Below are positions 55,441-64,000 of a stretch of 64,000 nt of DNA, one piece after another (within the stretch, counting starts at the first letter, position 1; the number at the start of each line of letters is the position of its first letter). The notes beneath the pieces are model-generated. The model saw only the letters and a program-made list of their open reading frames with translations, searched no databases and was not told where the DNA came from. Source of the DNA: Margaritispora aquatica (lineage: Eukaryota; Ascomycota; Leotiomycetes; Helotiales; Discinellaceae); assembly GCA_007644065.1 (NCBI GenBank), contig VJWN01000011.1, positions 1,256,516 through 1,320,515 of the forward strand, given 5' to 3'. A program made the translations under genes and the position numbers.

Positions 55441-56146
55441 TCGGGAGATAGGGTAGTATTGGATTTTCTATTTCGGGATTCTACCCCCGTCCACATCGTC
55501 CGTCTCAGTCCCGTCGCCTCGCCTCGCTTCTTTTTGATGATCAGAGTGAACACGAAGAGGAAAGGATATAATATGAGATTTAATTTCAGATTCGATGTGC
55601 AACCAAAAAAAAAAGAACCGTTATTGGGGCATCCTCCCGTACTCTTTGAGGAGATACTCACCTCCTCAGATGCGGGAGGGGAATTATGTCATTTGATTCC
55701 AATGCCTTAGTGAGTGCAGGTGGTGGTGGCTGAAAGGCTGAAATAGTTTGAAAACTATTTTCGTTAAGCGAGATATGATCTGATATGAGTTGGGAGATTG
55801 AGGTGGCTGGTTGATTGGGAGATTGGGCAGTTGGTGGAAGGAACTTCATAGTTAAGGAAATTGGATATTGTGTCGATGTGCAACACACGAGCAATGTGTG
55901 GTTTGAAAATGGGAAATTAATTGGTTTGCGATGTGCATCAGAGTTGAGTTGTTGTGAGAAATTGAGTGGTAAGGTAAGGTACGTAGGTGATGTTTGTTTC
56001 GTTGTGTAAAGTTGTTTATTTTGGTTTCTTGGCTTATCGAATATGAGAGTTCTCAAATGGGCTCCCGCTTTCAGATATGTGCCGTTTTTGATTGCGACAC
56101 GGACTGCATCCATAGTCTTAGTCTTTTCATTACTAGTATTCCAAAT

Positions 56147-57792
56147 TCACTTCGTCTTCTTCTCCCCCACCGCCTTCACCCCACCACTCCTATTGCTATT
56201 GCTCTTCCACCCACCCCTCGTCCAAACCCCCCACAAACACCACATAACCCATCCAAAGCCCAAAAGCACCCCCGCCGCCGTCCCAACCTCCACATATGAG
56301 CTCTTATCCAAATCCAGCACTGGCACTTGGATGGTATTCACCAACCTTCCGTCAGCGGCATTCGCCTCGGGATTGAAGTGGTAAAATAACGTCCTGGGAC
56401 CAAACAAGCCGTCATACCCTAAATTCACACGATCAAACGGGTTGATGGGGAATTTCGAGCCCTCGTCGGCGGTACATGCCCAGAAGAGCACCGGGTCCGG
56501 GACCTCGAGGGAAGCAAGACCGGAGCTATTTTTGTTCGGCGCGAGGTAGCGCAGGTGCAGTGGGATTTGGGCTGTCCATGCTTTGCTGGTTGGGGGAGAA
56601 GGCGGAGCAAGCTCAAGGAGAACGTTGGAGCCCCAGAGGGAGACGGCGTATTCGGGTGCTTCGAGATCCACTGGGGTGGTGATGTAGTGTAATGCAGCGA
56701 GATTCTTGGAAGCGAGGAACAGAGGGTCGGAGAGCTGATATTTGTCCACGAAAATGGATCGTGGGAGAGTAAGATGAGCGTGAATTTTGCAGCTGCGATC
56801 GTCGAGCGGTGGCTTGCTTGTACTTACTTCTAGCTCTAGGGTCGGGTGTAATCCTGTTGGGAGGAGGAAATGTGAGGAGAAGGTATCTGAAAGGGGGTGA
56901 TGCCTGGCTGGGAACGAGAAGAGAGTTGGTGAGGGCTTAGTGTCTTCTCCTATCACGGTGAGGAAACCGCCTAACTGGAGCTCTTCAAGTTGTTTTGTAT
57001 TCTCAACTGACAAGATCCCGACCTCAAGTCTTGAGCTCCCAGGTGCGTAATTTTCTAGCTGTATGTCTTGAGTTTGAGGTGGATAGAAAACTGTCATGAC
57101 CAATGCGTGGGATATGGTATCGAAGTTGATATCTACCGAAGATGCTTGGGAGAGAGCATGAACTCGGGAGAGACATCCGGCATGGACAGCTGGTGAGGAG
57201 GTAGACGCTGATCTTGAAGGGCATAGTTTGTGCATGAGATATGCGGAGAAATCTCTAAGTGAAGGTAGAGGAGAGTAATATTGTGATGCTGCGGAGTGGG
57301 AGAATCGTTCGGTAGGTAAAGAAGTGAAGGATTTCTACAGAACAGTTAGTCTTCAGTTTTTTTTACATTCAAGCACATCAAATACCTCAGGAGAAACACA
57401 ATCTATTTCACCAAACACCTTCTTCAACATAGGACACAGCAAATCTCTATAAAATCAGCATCGATTCTCTGCCTATGGCCTGATGTTACATACTGCTTTC
57501 CTCCACCACCTCCTCTCTGTGGTGTATAGAAAACATGCAATCCAGGACTCAATCTCGACACAACCGGCGCTCGGCTTTCATATGGCTTCTCTGACACCCA
57601 TCTGACATGTACCTCATAGCTCTTCTTCAACACCTCATGCAGTTCGCGAGGCAGCTCATCGAACGCAAACGTAATCCTCTCCTCTCTCGCAGCCTTCACA
57701 TTCTTCGCCTTCACGTGTGCCCTTCCCACCTCCAACGTGCTCGGATCCAGCGAGTCCTCTGGATTCTGTAGGTAGGTAATTCGTTGACGCAT
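56147..57792 (-). CDS. PBN1: GPI mannosyltransferase 1 subunit PBN1 (PIG-X family)
   Basis: ER membrane protein needed with GPI14/PIG-M to add the first mannose of GPI anchors. Three exons (57792-57494, 57446-57386, 57334-56147) give 515 residues. The start MRQRITYLQNPEDSLDP is typical for fungal Pbn1; an in-frame upstream Met at 57975 is ignored. AAREERITFAFDELPRELHEVLK and RLSPGLHVFYTP follow. The lumenal body includes TLPRSIFVDKYQLSDPLF and LEAPEYAVSLWGSNVLLEL, and a single C-terminal membrane span (VGTAAGVLLGFGWVMWCLWGVW) precedes a short basic cytosolic tail. Divergent from the SARAF gene, 314 bp away. Confidence 0.92.
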
Positions 57793-58106
57793 TGTATGAT
57801 GGGATACAGAACAGGTGGTGATGGGTGGTGTGAATGTCCAATTGAGTGAATGGAGCTTAGAGCTATGACGGGCAGAATCATAGGACAAAGGCGGTAAGGA
57901 AACAAGGCTGAGGAGCTGAATCCTAAATCGAGCATGTGGCGACGCCATGAGGAATGAGCCCACCCCTCCAAACAAAAAGCAACCTGTCCTTGCCTCCCAC
58001 TATCTTTAAATCCTCCCTTCCCCTATACTTATATTCATCTAGTGAAGGAGCTCACTCATCAACAGCAGCTTGATCTGCTACTTATCCATCTAGCTTGGTT
58101 GTCAAA
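57793..58106. promoter_or_regulatory. bidirectional promoter between PBN1 and the SARAF-like gene
   Basis: The 314 bp between divergent start codons must contain both promoters. Upstream reading frames on the minus strand remain open but lack family resemblance. Confidence 0.45.
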
Positions 58107-59087
58107 ATGCAGCTAACAACGCTCCTCTCGCCCGCCGTCCTCCTCCTCACATTCGCCCCCTCCATCCACGCCATCAACCTCCGCTCAGGCTCGACCACCG
58201 TCCCCGACGATGCGATCCTCCTGTCGAAAGTGAAAACGCTCACCCTCCGCGCCAACGCGCTCACCTCGCATCGCCGCGTGCCCGCGGTCCCGCAGCTCGT
58301 CTGCAACGGCCCAGGATGCGCATACTACAAAGTCGACATCATGCGGTGCACGAACGCCGGGTCCGGCTACGGCGACGAGGACATCGAGTGGTCATGCACA
58401 GCCAATATGCCGGAGGAGTTCAAGCTAGGCAGCACGGACGTGGCATGCGAGGGGTACAGCTCGAAAGACGACCCGTATGTGCTGAAGGGGAGCTGTGGCG
58501 TGGAATACAGACTGCTGCTTACGAGGAGAGGGGAAGAGAGGTATGGGAAGCCAGGGTGGCATAGGGGAGAGTCGGGAGAATGGGAGAATGATAATGAGTG
58601 GACTTGGGGAACGGTTGTGTTCATGCTTATATTTGTCGGTATTTTCGCCTGGATTGTTTACTCGGCCTGTGTGGCACGTCCAGACGCAGGAGCAGCAGCC
58701 GATCCAAGACGGCCAGGCTTCTTTGGCGGAGGGTGGCATCCTGGAGCGGGCGGAGGAGGACCACCACCAGGACCTGGCGACCCATTCGATCCACCTCCAC
58801 CATATCCAGGAAAGCCATATGGCTCCCAGCCTCAACAAGCTTGGAGACCTGGTTTCTGGACCGGAGCTGGAGTCGGCGCTGGACTCGGATATATGGCTGG
58901 TAACCGCGGAAGAGAAAGAGAACCTTTGTTCGGGCAGCCGCAGCGAGGAAACAACAACGGTGGGTGGTTTGGTGGTGGTAACAATAATAATCACGGGCAT
59001 TATCAAGCACCATCCAGGAGCGATTCCAACGGTTCATCCTCAGCAAGACACGAAAGCACTGGATTCGGCTCAACATCGAGGAGATAA
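58107..59087 (+). CDS. store-operated calcium entry regulator SARAF-like (TMEM66 family)
   Basis: ER membrane protein; animal SARAF dampens STIM/Orai calcium entry, and the fungal role is less clear. Single exon, 326 residues. Signal peptide (MQLTTLLSPAVLLLTFAPSIHA). The lumenal domain has the family pattern LTLRANALTSHRRVPAVPQLVC, YKVDIMRCTNAGSGYGDEDIEWSCTA, FKLGSTDVACEGY and VLKGSCGVEYRL with paired Cys. One transmembrane span at 168-190 (WGTVVFMLIFVGIFAWIVYSACVA). The cytosolic tail is Pro/Gly/Asn-rich, then Ser-rich. Confidence 0.92.
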   Translation: MQLTTLLSPAVLLLTFAPSIHAINLRSGSTTVPDDAILLSKVKTLTLRANALTSHRRVPAVPQLVCNGPGCAYYKVDIMRCTNAGSGYGDEDIEWSCTANMPEEFKLGSTDVACEGYSSKDDPYVLKGSCGVEYRLLLTRRGEERYGKPGWHRGESGEWENDNEWTWGTVVFMLIFVGIFAWIVYSACVARPDAGAAADPRRPGFFGGGWHPGAGGGGPPPGPGDPFDPPPPYPGKPYGSQPQQAWRPGFWTGAGVGAGLGYMAGNRGREREPLFGQPQRGNNNGGWFGGGNNNNHGHYQAPSRSDSNGSSSARHESTGFGSTSRR

Positions 59088-59434
59088 AGGTAGCATACAT
59101 AGGTTTACGTTTCATCGTAAATGAATCATTGTTTTGTATCTGTTACCATACGGGGTAACCTAAGTTTACATTTCGATGTGACCCAACCCCTAGGTTGGAA
59201 CAACCGATACACAAGCATCGATCAGATGCTGTGTTACGTCCAAGTGAAAAAAGGTGATGTACAGTGGGAATAGACCTTTTCTCTAGTCCTTGCTTTGCAA
59301 ATCAGAAAGCCAACCAAATCATCCTTCTTATGCAATCATACAAGACCAGCGTAGTCATTAAACGTCGTCAAAGAATTCAAAAGCAGTACAACCTCGAGTC
59401 CAAAATTTGGAGCTAAAGTGTACGCAAATGTAAA
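59088..59434. other. short intergenic between convergent genes
   Basis: Contains only the 3' flanks of the SARAF-like gene and BRE1; nothing else recognised. Confidence 0.5.
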
Positions 59435-62004
59435 TCACAAGTGGATCGCCATCACATCTGACTTGTCAAATGCACTCGAGCAGTTGGGACATTTGCGCAT
59501 GCGGTTGGACAGTCGATCGGCCACGCAGTTGTTGCAAAATGTGTGCCCACAGGTTCGTAAGGCAGTATTCTTGAAATCCTTGCGGCAAATTGTACACAAA
59601 GCAAGCGTCTGGTGTATATTAGCTTATATTCCCACATAGTACGGGTATTACTCACCCTAAGCATCTCCTCTTCATTCGATTGGTTGCCAAGACTCTTCTT
59701 CTTCCAAGTCTCACAATCCTTCTGTGATTGCTCATACTTCACACGCAATTGTGCTATGTCTAGCTCCACTTCTTGAATCTTCACCTTGGTGTTGGCGTTA
59801 TGTAGATCCTTCGCCTTCAGCTGGTTTGACAGTTCAGTGACCTGATTCTTCAGTGCAGTGAGCTTGCTATTTGCCTCCCTCGATGCTGCGTCAACTTTCT
59901 TGTTCTCAGCAACCGTGGTGATGTTTGCTTGTTTCAAGTCTGTGACCTGCTTTTCTAGATTACTCAGAAGACCTCTGTTGGAAGTCTCTACATCTTTCAA
60001 CTGAGAAATAATTTCAGAGCTTTTCGAGTTCTGAGTTCTAAGGGCACGGACTTCGCTAAGTCGTGTATCCATATCCTTACGTGCAGCAAAGTATTTCTGG
60101 TCTGCCTTCGACTTCTCCGCTGCCAGAATTTGGATCTTCTCCTCCAGAGTAGCGAGATCTATCACCTTCTTGTGCGCAAGTCCTTGCATCTTGGTATATG
60201 CATTTTGCATAGCGGGAAGCTCTTTGTTGATAGCTTCGAATTGTACAACTAAGCTTTGGTACTTGGATTGCAGCTCGCTAAGGCCAAGTGATGCAATCTC
60301 ATGCCCATGCATTGGTTCGCAAGTCGCGTTCGCCGCCTTCAAGCGTTGCACTTCCTGCTCAAGAGCGGTAATTCGATCATCCTTTGCGGCGACAAGCTCC
60401 TTAAGATTATCACCGGAGGCTTTTTCCTGATCCTGGCTAGCCTTTCGCATCGCTGCCTCGGCAGTCAATTCGTCTCGAGCAGATCTGACTCTCGTCAAGT
60501 CGGCTTCTACTCTCTGCAACTGGCCTTCCAGCTCGGCTGTGGCAAGTTCGGTCTCGGTCTCCAACTGCGTCCGATACGCGGTCCGTTCAGCTTGGAACTT
60601 TTCTGCCTCTTCTCGAAGTTGAATATTGGTTGCTTCCAAATGGTTAATTCGTCGAATGACATCCTCGTGCTGCAGTCTAAACTGCTTGAACAAATCCGTC
60701 CGCGCATAGTCATCTTCTGTCAAATTTGAGAGCCTCAAATTTGCTGCTGTGAGCTGTTCAGTTAAAGTCTTACTCTCTGCTGTGATGGCCTCAATTTGCT
60801 CTTTTTGCTTCTCAACGACAGCTGCAGCCTCCTTGTATGCGGTCTGTGATGCTTCATCTGCAATTCCATTTGTCATTTCAATATCCCCATTTTCGATATT
60901 TCCGATACTATTGCTAGCACTGCTATTGGCTCCAGCAATCGCTTGCTGTTCCATCTTAGCAACAACTGAGCTCTTGGCCCTATCGAGTCGTTTCTCGGCC
61001 TTGATATATCGTAAAGATGCGGTTTCAAGACGTTCACTCAATTCTTCCTTTTCTGTCCTAAGGCGGTCGATCTTGACAACTGATTCTTTTTGAGCAGCCA
61101 GCAGCTTTACCAACTTGCTTTGAAGATCCTGTACGTTCTCTGAGGGCAGGCCACGATTGGAGGATAAATTGGTGAAAATAGTAGAAAGCTTTGACTTGAT
61201 ATCCTTGGCCTTGGATGCTAGGTGCCTCTGGAACTCCTCGCTTCCCTTAAAGTTTAACGCGGTGGGAAATGCGTCTGATCCATGTGTCAGAGTTACTATT
61301 CCGATTGTTTTGGAAGAAACTCACCATCCAAATCGTCCAAGGAGGGAACCTCATCTTCCGCAAGTAATTTGACCTCATCCAATAACTAAATGCTAGAATC
61401 AGTATCGAGTCGCAACGCAAGAGGCGATCATAAATACCTGGGTCCACCATGCGTCCACAACTCTGAGATGATCATCATGGTCAGCAGCTCTTTTCTGTAC
61501 ATCTCTCAGTTGCGATTCTAATGTAGCCTTTTCTCTCTTGAACTCCATCATCTGCCGGTAGATCGCATCTTTCTGAAACTTCTATAACGTTCCACACGTC
61601 AGCAATTTATTCCACCCGTATAACTCGACGCTTCCAAAGAATGGTATTTGTATGTGATAGTATGGATAGGAGAGGTTGTACGTTGTTGAAAGACAAGAGA
61701 GTCTGCAAGCTAACCAACGTGCTGGAGACAGCAAGCTGCGCATTAGCACCGGCCTGATAGAACAAACACCGAAGCATACATCAGGTACAAAGATCAGAGA
61801 TCTTGCAGATATGAAGAGTTGTGGAATGAGGAACATCTCGATTCGAGAAAAGAAGGCCTGGTGTCGTGTGACAATGGCGGTACATACCTCTAGATCGCTG
61901 GACCATGGCATATCGGAGTCCGCAGAATTCTTGCCGTTCACATTTTGGCGTTTGGTGCTAGTAGGTGCTAGGTCATCGCCTGCGGATCTCTTCCTATCCT
62001 CCAT
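59435..62004 (-). CDS. BRE1: E3 ubiquitin ligase BRE1 (histone H2B)
   Basis: Nuclear RING E3 that, with Rad6, monoubiquitinates histone H2B during transcription. Five exons (62004-61888, 61581-61438, 61385-61325, 61274-59656, 59608-59435) give 704 residues, the usual length. The N-terminus is [20 protein letters not shown], then [21 protein letters not shown] long coiled coil fills residues about 90-640. The RING is at the extreme C-terminus ([23 protein letters not shown], ending DVMAIHL). Intron 1 is unusually long at 306 nt. Divergent from BDP1. Confidence 0.95.
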
Positions 62005-62425
62005 CTTCTTGAAGGATGGGGAGAGGTGAGATGGTTGTCGGGGAGTTGAAATCGTCATCAGAGTATACGAGCCAGTTGGCACAAGGAATCGAATGCGCGA
62101 AATATCCTGTAGCAGATCTGCAGCTGCGATTGCAGCAGATCGAAGGTGGCTGGTGAGACTTGTATGGCGACAATGTGTAATCGTTGATGAGGGAGGTTGA
62201 GGTCGAAGGGATCTTTCACAGAATCGCATTGGGCTAGTTCAATTTACTCCTGACCTGTAAGGCATCAAGGCAAAATTCCGAGTCAGCTTTCAAACCCTAG
62301 CAAATGTGACCAAATCTTATCGAGGCTGCAGATTCAGCATCGAGGCTCAAATTTCCCCGCGTCAATCTTTCAAATCGTCAATCGGGACCTTGACAAACCT
62401 CTGATGTTAGAAACCGGTCGCAATC
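62005..62425. promoter_or_regulatory. bidirectional promoter between BRE1 and BDP1
   Basis: 421 bp between divergent starts; no specific box was identified. The BRE1 frame stays open upstream to 62229, so a longer N-terminus (from the Met at 62058) is possible. Confidence 0.4.
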
Positions 62426-64000
62426 ATGTTGAAAGGTAGAGGAAAGACGTTTGCCCCCAAAAAAGTCGCTGCACGAAAACCTGGAGCGACTCCAGCACCA
62501 TCTTCCACGCGCCCTACCGTCGAGCATCAGTCGCAAACTCCAGCGACATCACAACCTCCTCAAGAGCTGCCTACTACTATCGCGGAGAAAGATGCTACTG
62601 TTACTGAAAATGCACCTCTGCCCAACGCAAATACGGCAACAATTTCAACTACGACTGCGACCACATCTGCATCCCAATTGAAGAGGAAGGACAGAGAGGA
62701 CGAAATCCAGGCACCTGCCGCAAAGAGAACTGCTGTTCAGCCAGAACTCGTTGCGCCTCAAGCTGATTCAGATCCTGTCGCCAGAGAATCTGCAGGTTTG
62801 TCTGAATCGACAGCACCTGCAGTAGCTACATCAGGGACTTCCACGACCAATGTTTCGAAACGTAAAGAAAGAGCACCACTCCCTTCAAGTCCTGCAAAAA
62901 CTTCAGGTTCTGCTGGAGCATCAACAGTGTCACCCACTGGCATCTCCGCCGACAAAGCAGTCCTCAATAGCCCTCCAATAACACAGAGCAAATCAGCTGC
63001 AACTACCTCAGCCATCGCACCAGACTCTGGCACTGCTTTAGATCTCTCCGCACCTTCTAAAGAGAACGCAAACTCTGGACCACTGTCTGAAAATCAAAAT
63101 GGAGGTCCATCAAATCCCGCCAACCGTTATCCATCCCCGGAAAACATGGTTCCAGTTCCAAATAATGCTCCAGCAGCACAAATGATAGCCGATAGTAGTT
63201 CCGATAGGGTAGCTGGAATATCTGGCAATGGAGCAGGAGCTTCTTCTGATCTTGTCGAAATGGCATCCCTGAACCCAGATGGAACATCTGGAGCAATCAT
63301 CGAAGAGCCTGCGTCTGGAACTGAAAGGAGGAAGGGAAAAGGCAATACAAAGGCTGGCCGAAAAAGGATACAAACTGCGGCCGATGCTGAGGACGACAGG
63401 GCAACGGTTAATATGTCAATGAACGGCACTAGGCGAACAGCAAATGCGAAGAAGCCACGGAAAAAGAGAGATACAACAGAAACCGAACGACGAAGAAAAC
63501 TTCGTGCTGAGACACCAGAAGGAGCAAGCGATGAGGAGATCGATCCGACCGTCATGACCATGGCCGACCTTACCAAGGATCTCAAAATCGGCAAGAAGTT
63601 CAGTCGGTATTCTGAGATCAAAGAAATGGAAGAAAAGAAGAAGCAGGAAGCGATGAAAGCCAAGATGCGAAGAAAACATCCAGAGCTAGCATCCGTCCTT
63701 GACGCAAATGGTCCAACGGCTGATGCAACAGACACATCAAATGCACCAAATCCAGAAACTCCAGCGGAAGGAACTGCAGAAGTCTCAGCAGATACTCCTT
63801 CAGAAAATACGGCATCAAGATCAAATGCCCAGGAACAGGAACCCAATCTACCAGCAACTGAACATGGTGTTAAATACAGAATGTTGAACGGGGTGATTGT
63901 CATGAATCCGGAATCTCTAACTATTGACCGACAGGCGAATGCTAGAAAGCAACAAGAAGCAATGGAAGTGGTTGAAGAAAATGACTTCTCTCATATTGTC
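62426..64000 (+). CDS. BDP1: TFIIIB subunit B'' (Bdp1), N-terminal part, runs off the window
   Basis: RNA polymerase III initiation factor subunit. The frame is open from ATG 62426 to the window end (525 codons) with no intron. It starts MLKGRGKTFAPKKVAARKPG, as expected of fungal Bdp1. A long Ser/Thr/Ala-rich disordered region follows, then a Lys/Arg-rich stretch and the conserved lead-in TMADLTKDLKIGKKFSRYSE, KHPELA, and GVKYRMLNGVIVMNPESL with VVEENDFSHIV just before the edge. The Myb/SANT domain that defines the family would lie to the right, outside this window. Confidence 0.88.
   Translation, partial: MLKGRGKTFAPKKVAARKPGATPAPSSTRPTVEHQSQTPATSQPPQELPTTIAEKDATVTENAPLPNANTATISTTTATTSASQLKRKDREDEIQAPAAKRTAVQPELVAPQADSDPVARESAGLSESTAPAVATSGTSTTNVSKRKERAPLPSSPAKTSGSAGASTVSPTGISADKAVLNSPPITQSKSAATTSAIAPDSGTALDLSAPSKENANSGPLSENQNGGPSNPANRYPSPENMVPVPNNAPAAQMIADSSSDRVAGISGNGAGASSDLVEMASLNPDGTSGAIIEEPASGTERRKGKGNTKAGRKRIQTAADAEDDRATVNMSMNGTRRTANAKKPRKKRDTTETERRRKLRAETPEGASDEEIDPTVMTMADLTKDLKIGKKFSRYSEIKEMEEKKKQEAMKAKMRRKHPELASVLDANGPTADATDTSNAPNPETPAEGTAEVSADTPSENTASRSNAQEQEPNLPATEHGVKYRMLNGVIVMNPESLTIDRQANARKQQEAMEVVEENDFSHIV

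Larger units (their letters stand above)
53432..56146. other. 2.7-kb noncoding region rich in tandem repeats
   Basis: No credible ORF. Contains GGCAT/GGCAG words (53717-53757), (CTGT)7 (53876-53904), TTGGAATC/TTTTAGACATTGGA words (53965-54010), an octamer repeat (54083-54115), purine-rich tracts around 54340-54540 and the ~210 bp repeat array listed separately. Confidence 0.6.

Overview
The window looks like nuclear DNA of a filamentous ascomycete (Pezizomycotina). The genes are cut by many 45-60 nt GT-AG introns, intergenic DNA is pyrimidine-rich and microsatellite-rich, and the recognisable proteins are eukaryotic housekeeping proteins in their fungal forms (BRE1, PBN1, NHX1-type exchanger, GTR2/RagC, BDP1, CAF1). 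Details such as the GAF-type hybrid histidine kinase and the UstP-like S41 protease would suit Leotiomycetes or a related class, but that placement is an inference. Exon structures were built by hand from reading frames, splice dinucleotides, phase and family motifs.

Layout. 1-4.6 kb: minus-strand hybrid histidine kinase, 3' end outside the window. 6.2-8.5 kb: divergent pair, complex I NDUFB3-like subunit (-) and CAF1/POP2 deadenylase (+). 9-10.1 kb: NmrA-like reductase with a frameshifted C-terminus. 10.1-20.3 kb: a gene-poor 10 kb stretch whose only good candidates are very small minus-strand ORFs, several starting with lipidation-type N-termini (MGNLCCC twice, MCFG, MCFS). 20.3-27.4 kb: a MIF-fold protein, the Rag GTPase Gtr2 and an unknown coiled-coil protein. 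29-34.5 kb: large unknown charged, low-complexity ORFs, two of them in one frame and separated by a single TGA. 35.7-43.8 kb: a caspase-fold protein that has lost both catalytic residues and is fused to a WW-like segment and a coiled coil, then a secreted S41 protease, then a caspase-fold protein with an intact His/Cys dyad. 45.1-53.4 kb: epoxide hydrolase, sucrose/H+-type transporter (-) and Nhx1-type Na+/H+ exchanger (+). 54-56 kb: a previously unlabelled tandem repeat of about 200-230 bp units in noncoding DNA. 56.1-64 kb: PBN1 (-)/SARAF (+) and BRE1 (-)/BDP1 (+, open at the right edge), two more divergent pairs.

The most interesting material is (i) the active caspase plus pseudocaspase pair flanking a secreted protease, which resembles a regulated protease module; (ii) the array of tiny lipidation-signature ORFs at 12-18 kb; (iii) the ~210 bp tandem repeat at 54-56 kb; and (iv) perfect palindromes lying about 100 bp upstream of two start codons at 31.5 and 35.7 kb. 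No tRNA, rRNA, CRISPR array or intact transposon was found.
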